From NCBI RefSeq assembly GCF_024979295.1, contig NZ_JANLCJ010000012.1, positions 24,050 through 88,049 on the forward strand: a stretch of DNA of 64,000 nucleotides. Reading direction: 5' to 3'. The number at the start of each line of letters is the position of its first letter. Position 1 is the first letter of the stretch. A model generated the notes under the pieces. The model saw nothing but the letters and a program-made list of their open reading frames with translations. It was not told the origin of the DNA and made no database searches. The position numbers and the translations under genes are program-made. Origin of the DNA: Herbiconiux daphne. Lineage in GTDB: Bacteria > Actinomycetota > Actinomycetes > Actinomycetales > Microbacteriaceae. Positions 45,226-54,038 of the stretch are shown one piece after another.

Positions 45226-45312
45226 GCCCTTCATCCTGGCATCCCGCCGGGCCCGGAGTATTCTGGCGGGCATCTGCAGCGAGGCGCGAGGAGACGCCGG
45301 ACAGGAGCGACC

Positions 45313-46176
45313 GTGACCGACCAGACCGGGCAGAAGCCCCCGAAGACCTATCCCCAGGGTGTGACCTGCTGGGTCGACACCGAGCAGCCCGACACCGCCG
45401 CGGCCGCCGACTTCTACGGCGGCCTGTTCGGCTGGACCTTCGAGAACGCCATGCCCCCGGATGCGCCGGCCGTCTACCTGATCGCCCAGCTCGACGGCGA
45501 CGACGTGGCGGCCATCGGCAGCGCCGAGGGAGGCGGGGGCGCGGCGGGAGCCGCGGCATCCTGGAACACCTACATCGCGGTCGACGACGCGGATGCCGCC
45601 GCGGCAGCGGTCGAGCGCGCCGGAGGAACGGTGGTCTCGGGCCCCGAGGACGCAGGGCCGGGCGGCCGCACGGCGACCTGCCGCGACCCCCAGGGTGCCG
45701 AGTTCCGGCTCTGGCAGGCCTACCGCCGCCTCGGCGCGCAGATCGCCAACGTGCCGGGCTCGTGGAACTTCAGCGACCTGCTCACCCCAGACCTCGCGGC
45801 GGCGCAGCGTTTTTACACCGAGGTGTTCGGCTGGCAGTACCACGACTACGGCGACGGCGTCGAGGCCATGTTCGCGGTGCCGGGCTACGGCGACCACCTG
45901 GCCGCCACGAGCGATCCCGAGATCTATGAGCGGCAGGCGGGAGCCCCGGAGGGGTTCGCCGACGTGGTGGGCGGAATGCACCAGACCGACGGCGCCGAGC
46001 CACCGCACTGGCACGTGAAGTTCAGCGTCGCGAGCCGCGCCGAAGCCATCGAGCGGGCCGAGCAGCTCGGGGCCACGCTGCTCGAGACCGAGGAGACGCC
46101 CTGGGCCGACCTCGCCCGGCTCCGCGACCCGCAGGGCGCAGAGTTCACCGTGAGCGAGTTCCACGAGCCCTCCTGA
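45313..46176 (+). CDS. VOC-family (glyoxalase-like) two-domain protein
   Basis: This 287-residue protein has two vicinal-oxygen-chelate domains. The first includes GVTCWVDTEQPDTAAAADFY near 16-35 and ends with DPQGAEFRLWQ; the second starts at NFSDLLTPDLAAAQRFYTEV near 155 and ends with DPQGAEFTVSEF. The pattern matches CFP-30/hydroxylase-type VOC proteins common in actinobacteria. Substrate is unknown. GGAG lies 7 nt before the GTG at 45313. Confidence 0.83.
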   Translation: MTDQTGQKPPKTYPQGVTCWVDTEQPDTAAAADFYGGLFGWTFENAMPPDAPAVYLIAQLDGDDVAAIGSAEGGGGAAGAAASWNTYIAVDDADAAAAAVERAGGTVVSGPEDAGPGGRTATCRDPQGAEFRLWQAYRRLGAQIANVPGSWNFSDLLTPDLAAAQRFYTEVFGWQYHDYGDGVEAMFAVPGYGDHLAATSDPEIYERQAGAPEGFADVVGGMHQTDGAEPPHWHVKFSVASRAEAIERAEQLGATLLETEETPWADLARLRDPQGAEFTVSEFHEPS

Positions 46177-46272
46177 TCGACCCGTTACCCCCTGTTTTGG
46201 TGGGCGCCCTCGGCACCGCCAGCCCGAACGACTGTGCCACGATTGCGGTGACAAAAGAAAAGTGGGGGTCTC

Positions 46273-47667
46273 ATGGTTGAGAAAGCTGTCCGCGGTACGT
46301 TCCTTGATTTCGTCGACGACCCGTGGAAGCACGTCGGCAACGAAGAGGAGTCGGTGCGTTTCCACGCCGACGGCCTGCTCGTCATCGACGACGGCATCAT
46401 CACCGACTTCGGCCCCTACGCCGAGGTCTCGCCGCGGCATCCGGATGTCGAGACCACCGTCATCGCCGACCGCATCATCCTGCCCGGCTTCATCGACGGG
46501 CACATCCACCTTCCCCAGACCCGCGTGCTCGGCGCCTACGGCGAGCAATTGCTGCCGTGGTTGCAGAAGTGGGTGTTCCCCGAGGAGCACAAGTACGCCG
46601 ACCGCGCCTATGCCGAAGAGGGCACGACGCACTTCTTCGACAACCTGCTCGCATCCGGAACCACCACGGCACAGACCTTCACCACCGGCAACCTCACCTG
46701 CAACGAGGTGTTCTTCGAAGAAGCCGCCCGCCGCAACATGCGGATGATCGGCGGCCTCACCGGCATCGACCGGCACGTGCCCGACTACTTCGCCAACACC
46801 CCGGAGCAGTTCTACGACGACTCGAAGACGCTGATCGAGAAGTTCCACGGCGTGGGCCGCGCGCTCTATGCCATCACCCCGCGGTTCGGCTTCGGCGCCT
46901 CGAACGAACTGCTCGCGGCCTGCCAGAAGCTCAAGCAGGAACACCCCGACCTCTGGATCAACACCCACATCTCCGAGAACCCGGCCGAGATCCACGGCGT
47001 GCTGGCCTTGCACGACGACTGCCACGACTACCTCGGCGTCTATGAGAAGTACGACCTCGTGGGCCCGAAGTTCACCGGTGGCCACGGCGTGTGGCTGTCG
47101 AACGATGAGTTCCGCCGCTTCTCCGACACCGGCGCCGCGGTGGCCTTCTGCCCGTCGTCGAACCTCTACCTCGGGTCGGGCCTGTTCCGCCTCGGCAAGG
47201 CGACGGACCCCGAGCACCGCGTGCTGCTGAGCTTCGGCACCGACATGGGCGGCGGAAACCGCTTCAGCCTGCTGAACAGCCTCGAAGACGCCTACAAGGT
47301 GGGCATGCTCAACAACACCATCCTCGACGGCAGCATCGTTCCGAGCGAGATGGACCTGGCCGAGTCGGAGCGCAACAAGCTCTCGCCGTTCCGCGCGTTC
47401 TACTCGCTCACCCGTGGTGGCGCCGAGTCGCTCTACATCGACGAGTTCGTGGGCACCTTCGACATCGGCAAGGAGGCCGACTTCGTCGCCCTCGACTACA
47501 CCGCCGGCCCGCCCGCGACCGCCTGGCACCAGAGCCTGCTCTACGACGGTGGCGAGCTGACGCTCGAGACCGCCGCCGACCTGCTCTTCGGCATCATGAT
47601 GGTCAGCGACGAGCGTGCCGTCGACGAGACCTGGGTGATGGGCGAGCTCGCCTACAAGAAGGCGTAG
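46273..47667 (+). CDS. guaD: Guanine deaminase
   Basis: This 464-residue amidohydrolase should deaminate guanine to xanthine. Zinc ligands lie in GHIHLPQT near 77-84, THISENPAEI near 237-246 and GGHGVWLS near 272, and the Asp in SFGTDMGGGNRFSLLN near 318-333. PRFGFGASNELLAACQKL near 196-213 is characteristic of guanine deaminases. GTGGGGG lies before the ATG at 46273. The ABM-domain gene follows 2 nt after its stop, and a pyrimidine catabolic operon lies 4 kb downstream. Confidence 0.9.
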   Translation: MVEKAVRGTFLDFVDDPWKHVGNEEESVRFHADGLLVIDDGIITDFGPYAEVSPRHPDVETTVIADRIILPGFIDGHIHLPQTRVLGAYGEQLLPWLQKWVFPEEHKYADRAYAEEGTTHFFDNLLASGTTTAQTFTTGNLTCNEVFFEEAARRNMRMIGGLTGIDRHVPDYFANTPEQFYDDSKTLIEKFHGVGRALYAITPRFGFGASNELLAACQKLKQEHPDLWINTHISENPAEIHGVLALHDDCHDYLGVYEKYDLVGPKFTGGHGVWLSNDEFRRFSDTGAAVAFCPSSNLYLGSGLFRLGKATDPEHRVLLSFGTDMGGGNRFSLLNSLEDAYKVGMLNNTILDGSIVPSEMDLAESERNKLSPFRAFYSLTRGGAESLYIDEFVGTFDIGKEADFVALDYTAGPPATAWHQSLLYDGGELTLETAADLLFGIMMVSDERAVDETWVMGELAYKKA

Positions 47668-47669
47668 CG

Positions 47670-48650
47670 GTGACCGATCAGGCCGTAGCTGCCGCCGTGC
47701 CGGTCGCGGGGTCGGTGGCCCTCGTGGTGCACCGCCGCCTCGCCGAGGAGAGCTACGCCCGTTACGAGGCGTGGCAGGAAAGGGTGGCGGCGCGGCTGGC
47801 GACCTGGCCCGGTTTTCTCGATCGGCAGATCATCCGCCCCAAGCCGCCGCTGCAGGTGGACTGGGTGATCGTGCAGCGCTTCCGCGACGTCGACTCGGCG
47901 CGGGGGTGGTTGCAGAGCGACGACCGTCTCGCGCTCATGAACGAGATCCGCGACGATTTCGTCGGCAACGACGACGTGCACCTGTTCACCGAAGAGGCGA
48001 AGCATCCTTCCGAGGCGGCGTCGGTGCTCATCTCGAGCCGGGTGCCCGTCGACGAAGAGGCGGCCTTCCTCGACTGGCAGCGCCAGATCTCGGCGGCGGA
48101 ATCGCGGTTCGACGGCTTCCTCGGGCACAAGATCGAGCGCCCGGTGCCGGGAGTGCAGGACGACTGGGTGGTGGTGCTGAGCTTCGACACCGACGAGCAC
48201 CTCAACGCCTGGATCGACTCGCCCGAGCGCAAGGCGCTGCTCGAGACCGGCAAGGAGTACAACGAGCAGCTGTCGCTGACGAAGGCCAGCTACGGGTTCG
48301 GATTCTGGTCGGGGCAGAAAGACAAGGCCCTGCCCGACCCGGTCTTCAAGAGCAACCTGCTGGTGCTGTTGATGCTCTACCCCATCGTGTTCCTCTGGGG
48401 CTACTTCATCGCCGATCCGCTGTTCGCGGCGCACGGGGTGCCGTTCTGGCTCTCGCTGTTCATCGGCAATGTCGTGTCGACTCAGCTGCTCGGCTGGTTC
48501 TTCGTGCCGTGGGCGTTCCGGCGCTTCAGCTGGTGGGTCAAGCGCGACCAGCCGGCGCGGGTGCACCTTTACGGCTACGCGATCATCGTGGCGCTCTACA
48601 TCGTGTCGATGGCGGTCTACGCCTGGCTGCTGGCCATCAGAGGCGCCTGA
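47670..48650 (+). CDS. Membrane protein with two ABM (antibiotic monooxygenase-like) domains
   Basis: This 326-residue protein has two ferredoxin-like ABM domains: the first around 18-100 (VHRRLAEESYARYEAWQERV, then WVIVQRFRDVDSARGWLQSD) and the second around 115-210 with the matching DDWVVVLSFDTDEHLNAWID. Three membrane helices follow near 228-248, 256-278 and 300-322. Such proteins occur widely but have no known function; ABM domains bind small aromatics or heme in some families. It starts with GTG 2 nt after the guaD stop codon, so the two are co-transcribed. Confidence 0.78.
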   Translation: MTDQAVAAAVPVAGSVALVVHRRLAEESYARYEAWQERVAARLATWPGFLDRQIIRPKPPLQVDWVIVQRFRDVDSARGWLQSDDRLALMNEIRDDFVGNDDVHLFTEEAKHPSEAASVLISSRVPVDEEAAFLDWQRQISAAESRFDGFLGHKIERPVPGVQDDWVVVLSFDTDEHLNAWIDSPERKALLETGKEYNEQLSLTKASYGFGFWSGQKDKALPDPVFKSNLLVLLMLYPIVFLWGYFIADPLFAAHGVPFWLSLFIGNVVSTQLLGWFFVPWAFRRFSWWVKRDQPARVHLYGYAIIVALYIVSMAVYAWLLAIRGA

Positions 48651-48667
48651 CTCGTAGGCTGGCGGCC

Positions 48668-49087
48668 ATGACCGACCAGACGTTCCCCGCGTTCCGGCAA
48701 GTCGTGCTCGACACCGAAGACGCCCGCGGGCTCGCGCAGTTCTACCACGAGCTGTTCGGGCTGCCCTTCCGCCCCGGCGACGAGACGCCGGAAGACGGCG
48801 AGGACTGGCTCGTGCTGCTGGGGCCAGACGGCCGGCGGCTGCTGGCCTTCCAGCAGGTGCCGAGCCTGCCGCCGCCCACCTGGCCCGAGGGGCCGCGGCC
48901 CTAGATGCTGCATCTCGACTTCTCGGTCGACGACCTCGACGCGCTGCTGCGCAGCCGCGAGCGGGCGCTCGACCTCGGCGCGACGATCCTGCGTGACGGG
49001 GTCGACGACCCGGAGGAGGCGATCATCATCTTCGCCGACCCCGCGGGGCACCCGTTCTGCATCTTCGTGCTGGGGGAGGCGGCGTAG
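48668..49087 (+). pseudogene. VOC/glyoxalase-family gene interrupted by one amber codon
   Basis: Two in-frame halves make one VOC protein of about 139 residues. The first 78 residues (QVVLDTEDARGLAQFYHELF near 12-31) end in PEGPRP, then TAG at 48902-48904, and the next codon is ATG starting MLHLDFSVDDLDALL and ending ADPAGHPFCIFVLGEAA. Homologues usually have Q or another residue where the stop stands, so a CAG-to-TAG change is the simplest reading. Both halves keep sensible coding, so the mutation is recent, or a sequencing error, or the stop is read through. TAGGCT lies 7 nt before the ATG. Confidence 0.75.
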
Positions 49088-49090
49088 CGT

Positions 49091-49162
49091 CCGTTTCGGG
49101 AGGAGCAGGGCGCGACTGCGATCGCAGGAGCGGTGTCGTGACGCAGCTCCTCCCGAAAACGG
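49091..49162. terminator. Large inverted repeat between convergent genes
   Basis: CCGTTTCGGGAGGAGC (49091-49106) and GCTCCTCCCGAAAACGG (49146-49162) form a 16-bp stem with one bulge. The loop contains a second small palindrome (GCGATCGC). It lies between the split VOC gene and the convergent cofD gene and may terminate both. Confidence 0.5.
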
Positions 49163-49169
49163 CGTCGGC

Positions 49170-50177
49170 TCAGCCGACAGCAGCCGTCAGCGCGTCGGCG
49201 GCCAGCTGCGCGCTCGTCTCGGGGTCGCGCATCCAGAGCGGCACCACACGGGTGCGGATGCCCGCCGCCTCGATGACGGGTGCGGCCGCCGCGTCGGTGT
49301 CGTCGATCAGCCAGGCGTCGAGCAGTCCGCCGTGCTGCCGCGAGCCGTAGTGCTTCGCGACAGCGGCGGCGGTGGTCTCGACGCCGATGGCGGTGAGGCA
49401 CTCGTCGGCCATGCCGCGCACGGCGGCGCCCGAGATGATGGGGGAGACGCCGACGATCGGGGCCCGGGCAGCGCTGAGAGCGCCCCGGATGCCGCGCACG
49501 TTGAGGATCGTGCCGATCGACACCACGGGGTTCGAGGGCGCGACGAGGATGATGTCGGCATGCTTGATGGCGGCCAGCACCTCGGGCGACGTGCTGGCGG
49601 AGTCGACGCCGACCTGGATGAAGCGCTGGGCGGGAACCTTCGCGCGGTACTTCACCCACCACTCCTCGAAGTGCACGATCTTGCGCTGGCCGTCGACCTC
49701 GATGGCCACGTGGGTCTCGACGGGCTGGTCGCTCATCGGCAGCAGCGTGACACCCGGGTTCCAGCGCTCGGCGAGCCGCGCGGTGGCCTCGGTGAGACGG
49801 AGCCCGTCGCGCAGGTAGCTCGAGCGGGCGATGTGGGTGCCGAGGTCGAGATCGCCCAGCGTGAACCACGGCCAGCCGATGCCGTAGGCGGTGAGTTCGG
49901 CGCTGACGCGCTCGCTCTCACCCTTGCGGCCCCACCCTCGCTCGTCGTCGTTGGCGCCGCCGAGCGTGTACATGATGGAGTCGAGATCGGGGCACACCCG
50001 AAGGCCCGTGAGCCACATGTCGTCGCCCGTGTTGACCACGGCCGTCACCTCGGCGGTCGACCCGCCGTCGCCGTTCGGATACCGCGTTCGCAGATGCGTG
50101 CGCAGCCCCCGCAGGAATCGCGCACCCCCGACACCACCAGCCAGCACCGTGATCTTCACTCCACCATTCAATCCCAT
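49170..50177 (-). CDS. cofD: 2-phospho-L-lactate transferase (F420 biosynthesis)
   Basis: This 335-residue enzyme joins the activated 3-carbon unit to the flavin-like precursor Fo to give (dehydro-)F420-0. TVLAGGVGGARFLRGL near 10-25 is the nucleotide-binding signature; VNTGDDMWLTGLRVCPDLDS near 46-65 and APSNPVVSIGTILNV near 207-221 are characteristic. An ATG at 50175-50177 is taken as start; a GTG six codons later is possible. In actinobacteria fbiA/cofD often adjoins cofE; here they are 13 kb apart. Confidence 0.93.
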   Translation of the reverse strand: MGLNGGVKITVLAGGVGGARFLRGLRTHLRTRYPNGDGGSTAEVTAVVNTGDDMWLTGLRVCPDLDSIMYTLGGANDDERGWGRKGESERVSAELTAYGIGWPWFTLGDLDLGTHIARSSYLRDGLRLTEATARLAERWNPGVTLLPMSDQPVETHVAIEVDGQRKIVHFEEWWVKYRAKVPAQRFIQVGVDSASTSPEVLAAIKHADIILVAPSNPVVSIGTILNVRGIRGALSAARAPIVGVSPIISGAAVRGMADECLTAIGVETTAAAVAKHYGSRQHGGLLDAWLIDDTDAAAAPVIEAAGIRTRVVPLWMRDPETSAQLAADALTAAVG

Positions 50178-50224
50178 CGGCGGGGCGCTCCCCGACGCGG
50201 GCGGGTATCCGGTGGCGTGAGCGT

Positions 50225-51559
50225 TCAGGTGGCCAGGGCGGCCGCCGCGAGGGCTGCGCCGACCACCTCGAAGTCCTCGGTCACGTTGCCGGCGGTGACG
50301 CGCACGAACTGGGTGGGCCCGGGCGCCGCCACGAAGGTCGACCCGGCAGCGACCCGGATGCCGCTGGCCGCGAGCGACACGATGGCGGCCTTCTCGTCGG
50401 CCACCGGAATCCAGGTGTTGATGCCGTCGGAGGGCGCGTGCTCGAGCCCGTTGCGCACGAGCGACTCCGACAGCAGGCGCTGGCGGGCCTGATACATGCG
50501 GCGCGCGTCGTGCACGGTCGACACCGAGGCGCTCGCCGTGAGGAGCTCGTAGAGGATGGTCTGCAGCATGCGCGAGGTCCAGCCGGGGCCGAGCAGGCGA
50601 CGGGCCACGATGCGGTCGATGAGCGATTCCGGTCCGCCGAGCGCGGCGATGCGCAGGTCGGGGCCGTGCGACTTGGCGTAGCTGCGGATGTGCAGGGTGC
50701 GGTTGGGCAGCCACACCCCCAGACTGTGGGCCGGCGAACTCGAGATCTCGCCCGAGTGGTCGTCTTCGATCACCACCGGATCGCCCAGGTGCGCGTGCGC
50801 GCGAAGCACGCGGGCGAGCTCGCGCACGCGCCCCTCGGTCATCGAGATGCCGGTGGGGTTCTGCGCCCGCGGCTGCAGGATGATGGCCACCGGGCCGAGC
50901 TCGAGGGCCTTGGCGAGCTGCTCGGGCCGCATGCCCTCGGCATCGAGGTCGACGGGCAGCCGCTCGACGCCGAGGTGCTCGAGCAGGTCGAGGAACGGCG
51001 GGAACGTGGGGTTCTCCACCACCACCCGGTCGCCGTAGCGCACGAGCACCTCGAGCGACCGCGAGATGGCGTCGAGCGCGCCGTCGACGATGGTGAGCGA
51101 CGAGACCGTGTAGGGCCAGGATGCCCGCAGCTGCAGGTCGAGCTCGGGAAGCACGGGGGCGCTGAGGTAGCTCGCCGTGTCGGCGCGCGTGGGCAGCTTG
51201 GTGAGCGCGGCGGTGAGGTCGGGCAGCAGGGCGGGGTCGGGGGTGCCGGTCGAGAGGTCGAGCCGCGCGGTGACGTGCGACCCGGCGAGCTCGCCGAAGT
51301 GCGGCGGCATCCAGGGCGTCGACGCCTGCAGCACGTAGCTGCCGGCCCGGCCGCGCGAGGTGATGAGGCCCACGCCCGAGAGGGCCTGCCAGGCGTTGCT
51401 CACGGTGGCGGGGCTGACGCCGAGCGTGGCCGCCACGTCGCGCACGGTGGGCAGCCGGTCACCGGCGTTCAAGGCCCCGGAACGGATGAGGCGCGAGATC
51501 GCGGCGGCGATTCCTTCCGGCGTGCGGAATTCGACCGCGTCGACGATCTGATCGAGCAT
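50225..51559 (-). CDS. MocR-type regulator (GntR winged helix fused to aminotransferase-like domain)
   Basis: The 444-residue protein starts with a GntR winged helix (GIAAAISRLIRSGALNAGDR near 16-35, then LPTVRDVAATLGVSPATVSN at 36-55). The rest is an aminotransferase class I fold: VENPTFPPFLDLLEHLGVE near 179-197, QPRAQNPTGIS near 223-233, VIEDDHSGEISS near 260-271 and the PLP-lysine region HIRSYAKSHGPDLRI near 288-302. Such regulators bind PLP or an amino compound as signal. It is divergent from the pyrimidine/hydantoin operon, whose aminotransferase step makes it a natural controller. Confidence 0.92.
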   Translation of the reverse strand: MLDQIVDAVEFRTPEGIAAAISRLIRSGALNAGDRLPTVRDVAATLGVSPATVSNAWQALSGVGLITSRGRAGSYVLQASTPWMPPHFGELAGSHVTARLDLSTGTPDPALLPDLTAALTKLPTRADTASYLSAPVLPELDLQLRASWPYTVSSLTIVDGALDAISRSLEVLVRYGDRVVVENPTFPPFLDLLEHLGVERLPVDLDAEGMRPEQLAKALELGPVAIILQPRAQNPTGISMTEGRVRELARVLRAHAHLGDPVVIEDDHSGEISSSPAHSLGVWLPNRTLHIRSYAKSHGPDLRIAALGGPESLIDRIVARRLLGPGWTSRMLQTILYELLTASASVSTVHDARRMYQARQRLLSESLVRNGLEHAPSDGINTWIPVADEKAAIVSLAASGIRVAAGSTFVAAPGPTQFVRVTAGNVTEDFEVVGAALAAAALAT

Positions 51560-51590
51560 GCGAGTCCGATTCTGCTCTTGACATATTTAC

Positions 51591-51619
51591 TCTCGCGTCA
51601 CAATCTGAAACACACGAGA
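51591..51619. promoter_or_regulatory. Candidate MocR operator between divergent genes
   Basis: TCTCGCGT (51591-51598) and ACACGAGA (51612-51619) form an inverted repeat matching in 7 of 8 positions with a 13-nt centre. A TTGACA box lies at 51578-51583, and AATAAT near 51633. The site is central in the 132-nt gap and so could control both directions. Confidence 0.5.
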
Positions 51620-51691
51620 AATGTTCAAACCGAATAATAACAAAACGGGGATGTGAAGAACACTCCGGATTCCGTTCGAAAGGAACTGCAG

Positions 51692-52540
51692 ATGACGACC
51701 GTGCGTGCCGCGATCACACAGACCACCTGGACAGGCGACAAGGAATCGATGATCCAGAAGCACGAGGGCTTCATGCGCGAAGCCGCGGCGCAGGGTGCCC
51801 AGGTGATCTGCTTCCAGGAGCTCTTCTACGGCCCCTACTTCGGCATCACGCAGGACAAGAAGTACTACCGCTACGCCGAGCCGGCCGACGGCCCCATCGT
51901 GCAGCGGTTCGCGGCGCTCGCGAAAGAGCTGAACATGGTCGCCATCCTGCCCATCTACGAAGAGGAGCAGACCGGCGTCTACTACAACACCGCCGTCGTG
52001 GTCGACTCCGACGGGTCGATCGTGGGCAAGTACCGCAAGCACCACATCCCGCACCTCGAGTCGTTCTATGAGAAGTTCTACTTCCGCCCCGGCAACCTCG
52101 GCTACCCGGTGTTCGACACCGCCGTCGGCAAGGTCGGCGTGCACATCTGCTACGACCGCCACTTTCCTGAAGGATGGCGCGAGCTCGGTTTGAACGGAGC
52201 GCAGATGGTGTTCAACCCCAACGCCTCCAAGCCCGGCCTGTCGAACCGCCTCTGGGAGCTCGAGGGCCCCGCGGCCGCCGGCGCCAACCAGTACTTCGTG
52301 CTCGTGCCCAACCGGGTCGGCAAAGAAGACAACGAATACGGCGACCTCGCCGTGAACTTCTACGGCACCTCCTACGTGGTCGACCCGCGCGGCAACTACG
52401 TCGGCGACCTCGGCTCGAGCGAGCACGAGGAGATCCTCATCCGCGACCTCGACCTCGACGCCATCCGCGACACCCGCGACGACTGGCAGTTCTACCGCGA
52501 CCGCCGCCCCGACGCCTACGACGAGATCGTCGCCCCGTAA
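51692..52540 (+). CDS. Beta-ureidopropionase / N-carbamoyl amino acid hydrolase
   Basis: This 282-residue nitrilase-superfamily enzyme should hydrolyse N-carbamoyl-beta-alanine, or another N-carbamoyl amino acid, to the amino acid, CO2 and ammonia. The catalytic Glu-Lys-Cys triad is seen in FQELFYGPYF near 43, KYRKHHIPHLESFYEKF near 111-127 and HICYDRHFPEGWRELGL near 151-167. GAAAGGA lies 8 nt before the ATG at 51692; an in-frame ATG 39 nt upstream is less likely. It is the first gene of the operon. Confidence 0.9.
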   Translation: MTTVRAAITQTTWTGDKESMIQKHEGFMREAAAQGAQVICFQELFYGPYFGITQDKKYYRYAEPADGPIVQRFAALAKELNMVAILPIYEEEQTGVYYNTAVVVDSDGSIVGKYRKHHIPHLESFYEKFYFRPGNLGYPVFDTAVGKVGVHICYDRHFPEGWRELGLNGAQMVFNPNASKPGLSNRLWELEGPAAAGANQYFVLVPNRVGKEDNEYGDLAVNFYGTSYVVDPRGNYVGDLGSSEHEEILIRDLDLDAIRDTRDDWQFYRDRRPDAYDEIVAP

Positions 52541-52571
52541 CCCGCCCCCGTCCCGATCAGGAGAGAGTGCA

Positions 52572-54011
52572 ATGAAGACCCTCATCACAGGCGGAACAGT
52601 CGTGAACGCCACGGGAACGGCCACGGCCGACGTGCTGATCGACGGCGACACCATCGCCGCCGTGCTCGCCCCCGGCAGCAGCCTGCTCGGTTTCGATCTC
52701 GCCGCGAACGTCGACGAGGTCGTGGATGCCGCGGGCAAGTACGTCATCCCCGGTGGCATCGATGCGCACACCCACATGGAGATGCCGTTCGGCGGCACCT
52801 TCGCCTCCGACACCTTCGAGACCGGAACCCGCGCGGCCGCGCACGGCGGCACGACGTCGATCATCGACTTCGTCGTGCAGTACGCGGGCGAGAACATCCT
52901 CGACCAGTACCACCTGTGGCACGAGAAGGCCGCCGGAAACTGCGCCGTCGACTACGGGTTCCACCAGATCCTCTCTGACGTGCAGGACTCGTCGCTCGTG
53001 GCGATGGACGAACTGATCAACGAGGGCGTGACGAGCTTCAAGCTGTTCATGGCCTACAAGGGCGTCTTCTTGAGCGACGACGGCCAGATCGTGAAGGCCA
53101 TGCAGCGGGCGAGCGAGAACGGATCGCTCATCATGATGCACGCCGAGAACGGCAGCGTGATCGACCTGCTCGTGCAGCAGCACCTCGCCCGCGGCGAGAC
53201 CACGCCGTTCTACCACGGCGTCTCGCGCCCGTGGCAGGCCGAAGAAGAAGCCACGCACCGGGCGATCATGCTCGCCAACCTCACCGGCGCCCCGCTCTAC
53301 ATCGTGCACGTCAGCGCCAAGCAGGCCGTGGAGCAGATCGCGGCGGCCCGCGACAACGGCCAGAACGTGTTCGCCGAGACCTGCCCGCAATACCTCTACC
53401 TCTCGCTCGAAGATCAGCTCGGCGCCACGAGCGCGGAGTGGGGCGACTTCGAGGGCGCGAAGTGGGTGTGTTCCACGCCGCTGCGCTCGAAGCACGAGGG
53501 GCACCAGCACCACATGTGGCAGGGCCTTCGCACCAACGACCTGCAGGTCATCTCGACCGACCACTGCCCCTTCTGCATGAAGGGCCAGAAAGACATGGGG
53601 ATCGGGAACTTCTCGAAGATCCCGAACGGCATCGGCTCGGTCGAGCACCGCATGGACCTCATCTACCAGGGCGTGGTGATGGGCGAGATCTCGCTGCCGC
53701 GCTGGGTGGAACTCACCAGCACCACCCCGGCACGGATGTTCGGCATCTACGGCAAGAAGGGCGTCATCCAGCCCGGTGCCGACGGCGACGTGGTGATCTA
53801 CGACCCCAACGGCCACACCTCGATCGGCATCGGCGAGGGCCGCACCCACCACATGAACATGGACTACTCGGCCTGGGAGGGCTTCGAGATCGACGGTCAC
53901 GTCGACACCGTGTTCTCCCGCGGCCGCAAGATCGTCGACTCGAACGAATACCTGGGCCGCAAGGGCGACGGCGCGTACTTCAAGCGCGGCCTCAGCCAGT
54001 ACTTGATCTGA
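52572..54011 (+). CDS. Dihydropyrimidinase / D-hydantoinase
   Basis: This 479-residue amidohydrolase opens the dihydrouracil or hydantoin ring. Metal ligands are in DAHTHMEMPF near 60-69, the carboxylated lysine in TSFKLFMAYKG near 154-164, and further His/Asp in YIVHVSAKQA near 244-253 and ISTDHCPFC near 330-338. The C-terminal strand NEYLGRKGDGAYFKRG is typical of the group. AGGAGAG lies 7 nt before the ATG. Its product is the substrate of the upstream ureidopropionase. Confidence 0.93.
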   Translation: MKTLITGGTVVNATGTATADVLIDGDTIAAVLAPGSSLLGFDLAANVDEVVDAAGKYVIPGGIDAHTHMEMPFGGTFASDTFETGTRAAAHGGTTSIIDFVVQYAGENILDQYHLWHEKAAGNCAVDYGFHQILSDVQDSSLVAMDELINEGVTSFKLFMAYKGVFLSDDGQIVKAMQRASENGSLIMMHAENGSVIDLLVQQHLARGETTPFYHGVSRPWQAEEEATHRAIMLANLTGAPLYIVHVSAKQAVEQIAAARDNGQNVFAETCPQYLYLSLEDQLGATSAEWGDFEGAKWVCSTPLRSKHEGHQHHMWQGLRTNDLQVISTDHCPFCMKGQKDMGIGNFSKIPNGIGSVEHRMDLIYQGVVMGEISLPRWVELTSTTPARMFGIYGKKGVIQPGADGDVVIYDPNGHTSIGIGEGRTHHMNMDYSAWEGFEIDGHVDTVFSRGRKIVDSNEYLGRKGDGAYFKRGLSQYLI

Positions 54012-54038
54012 CCCACGCCCGAGAGAAAGAGACACAGC

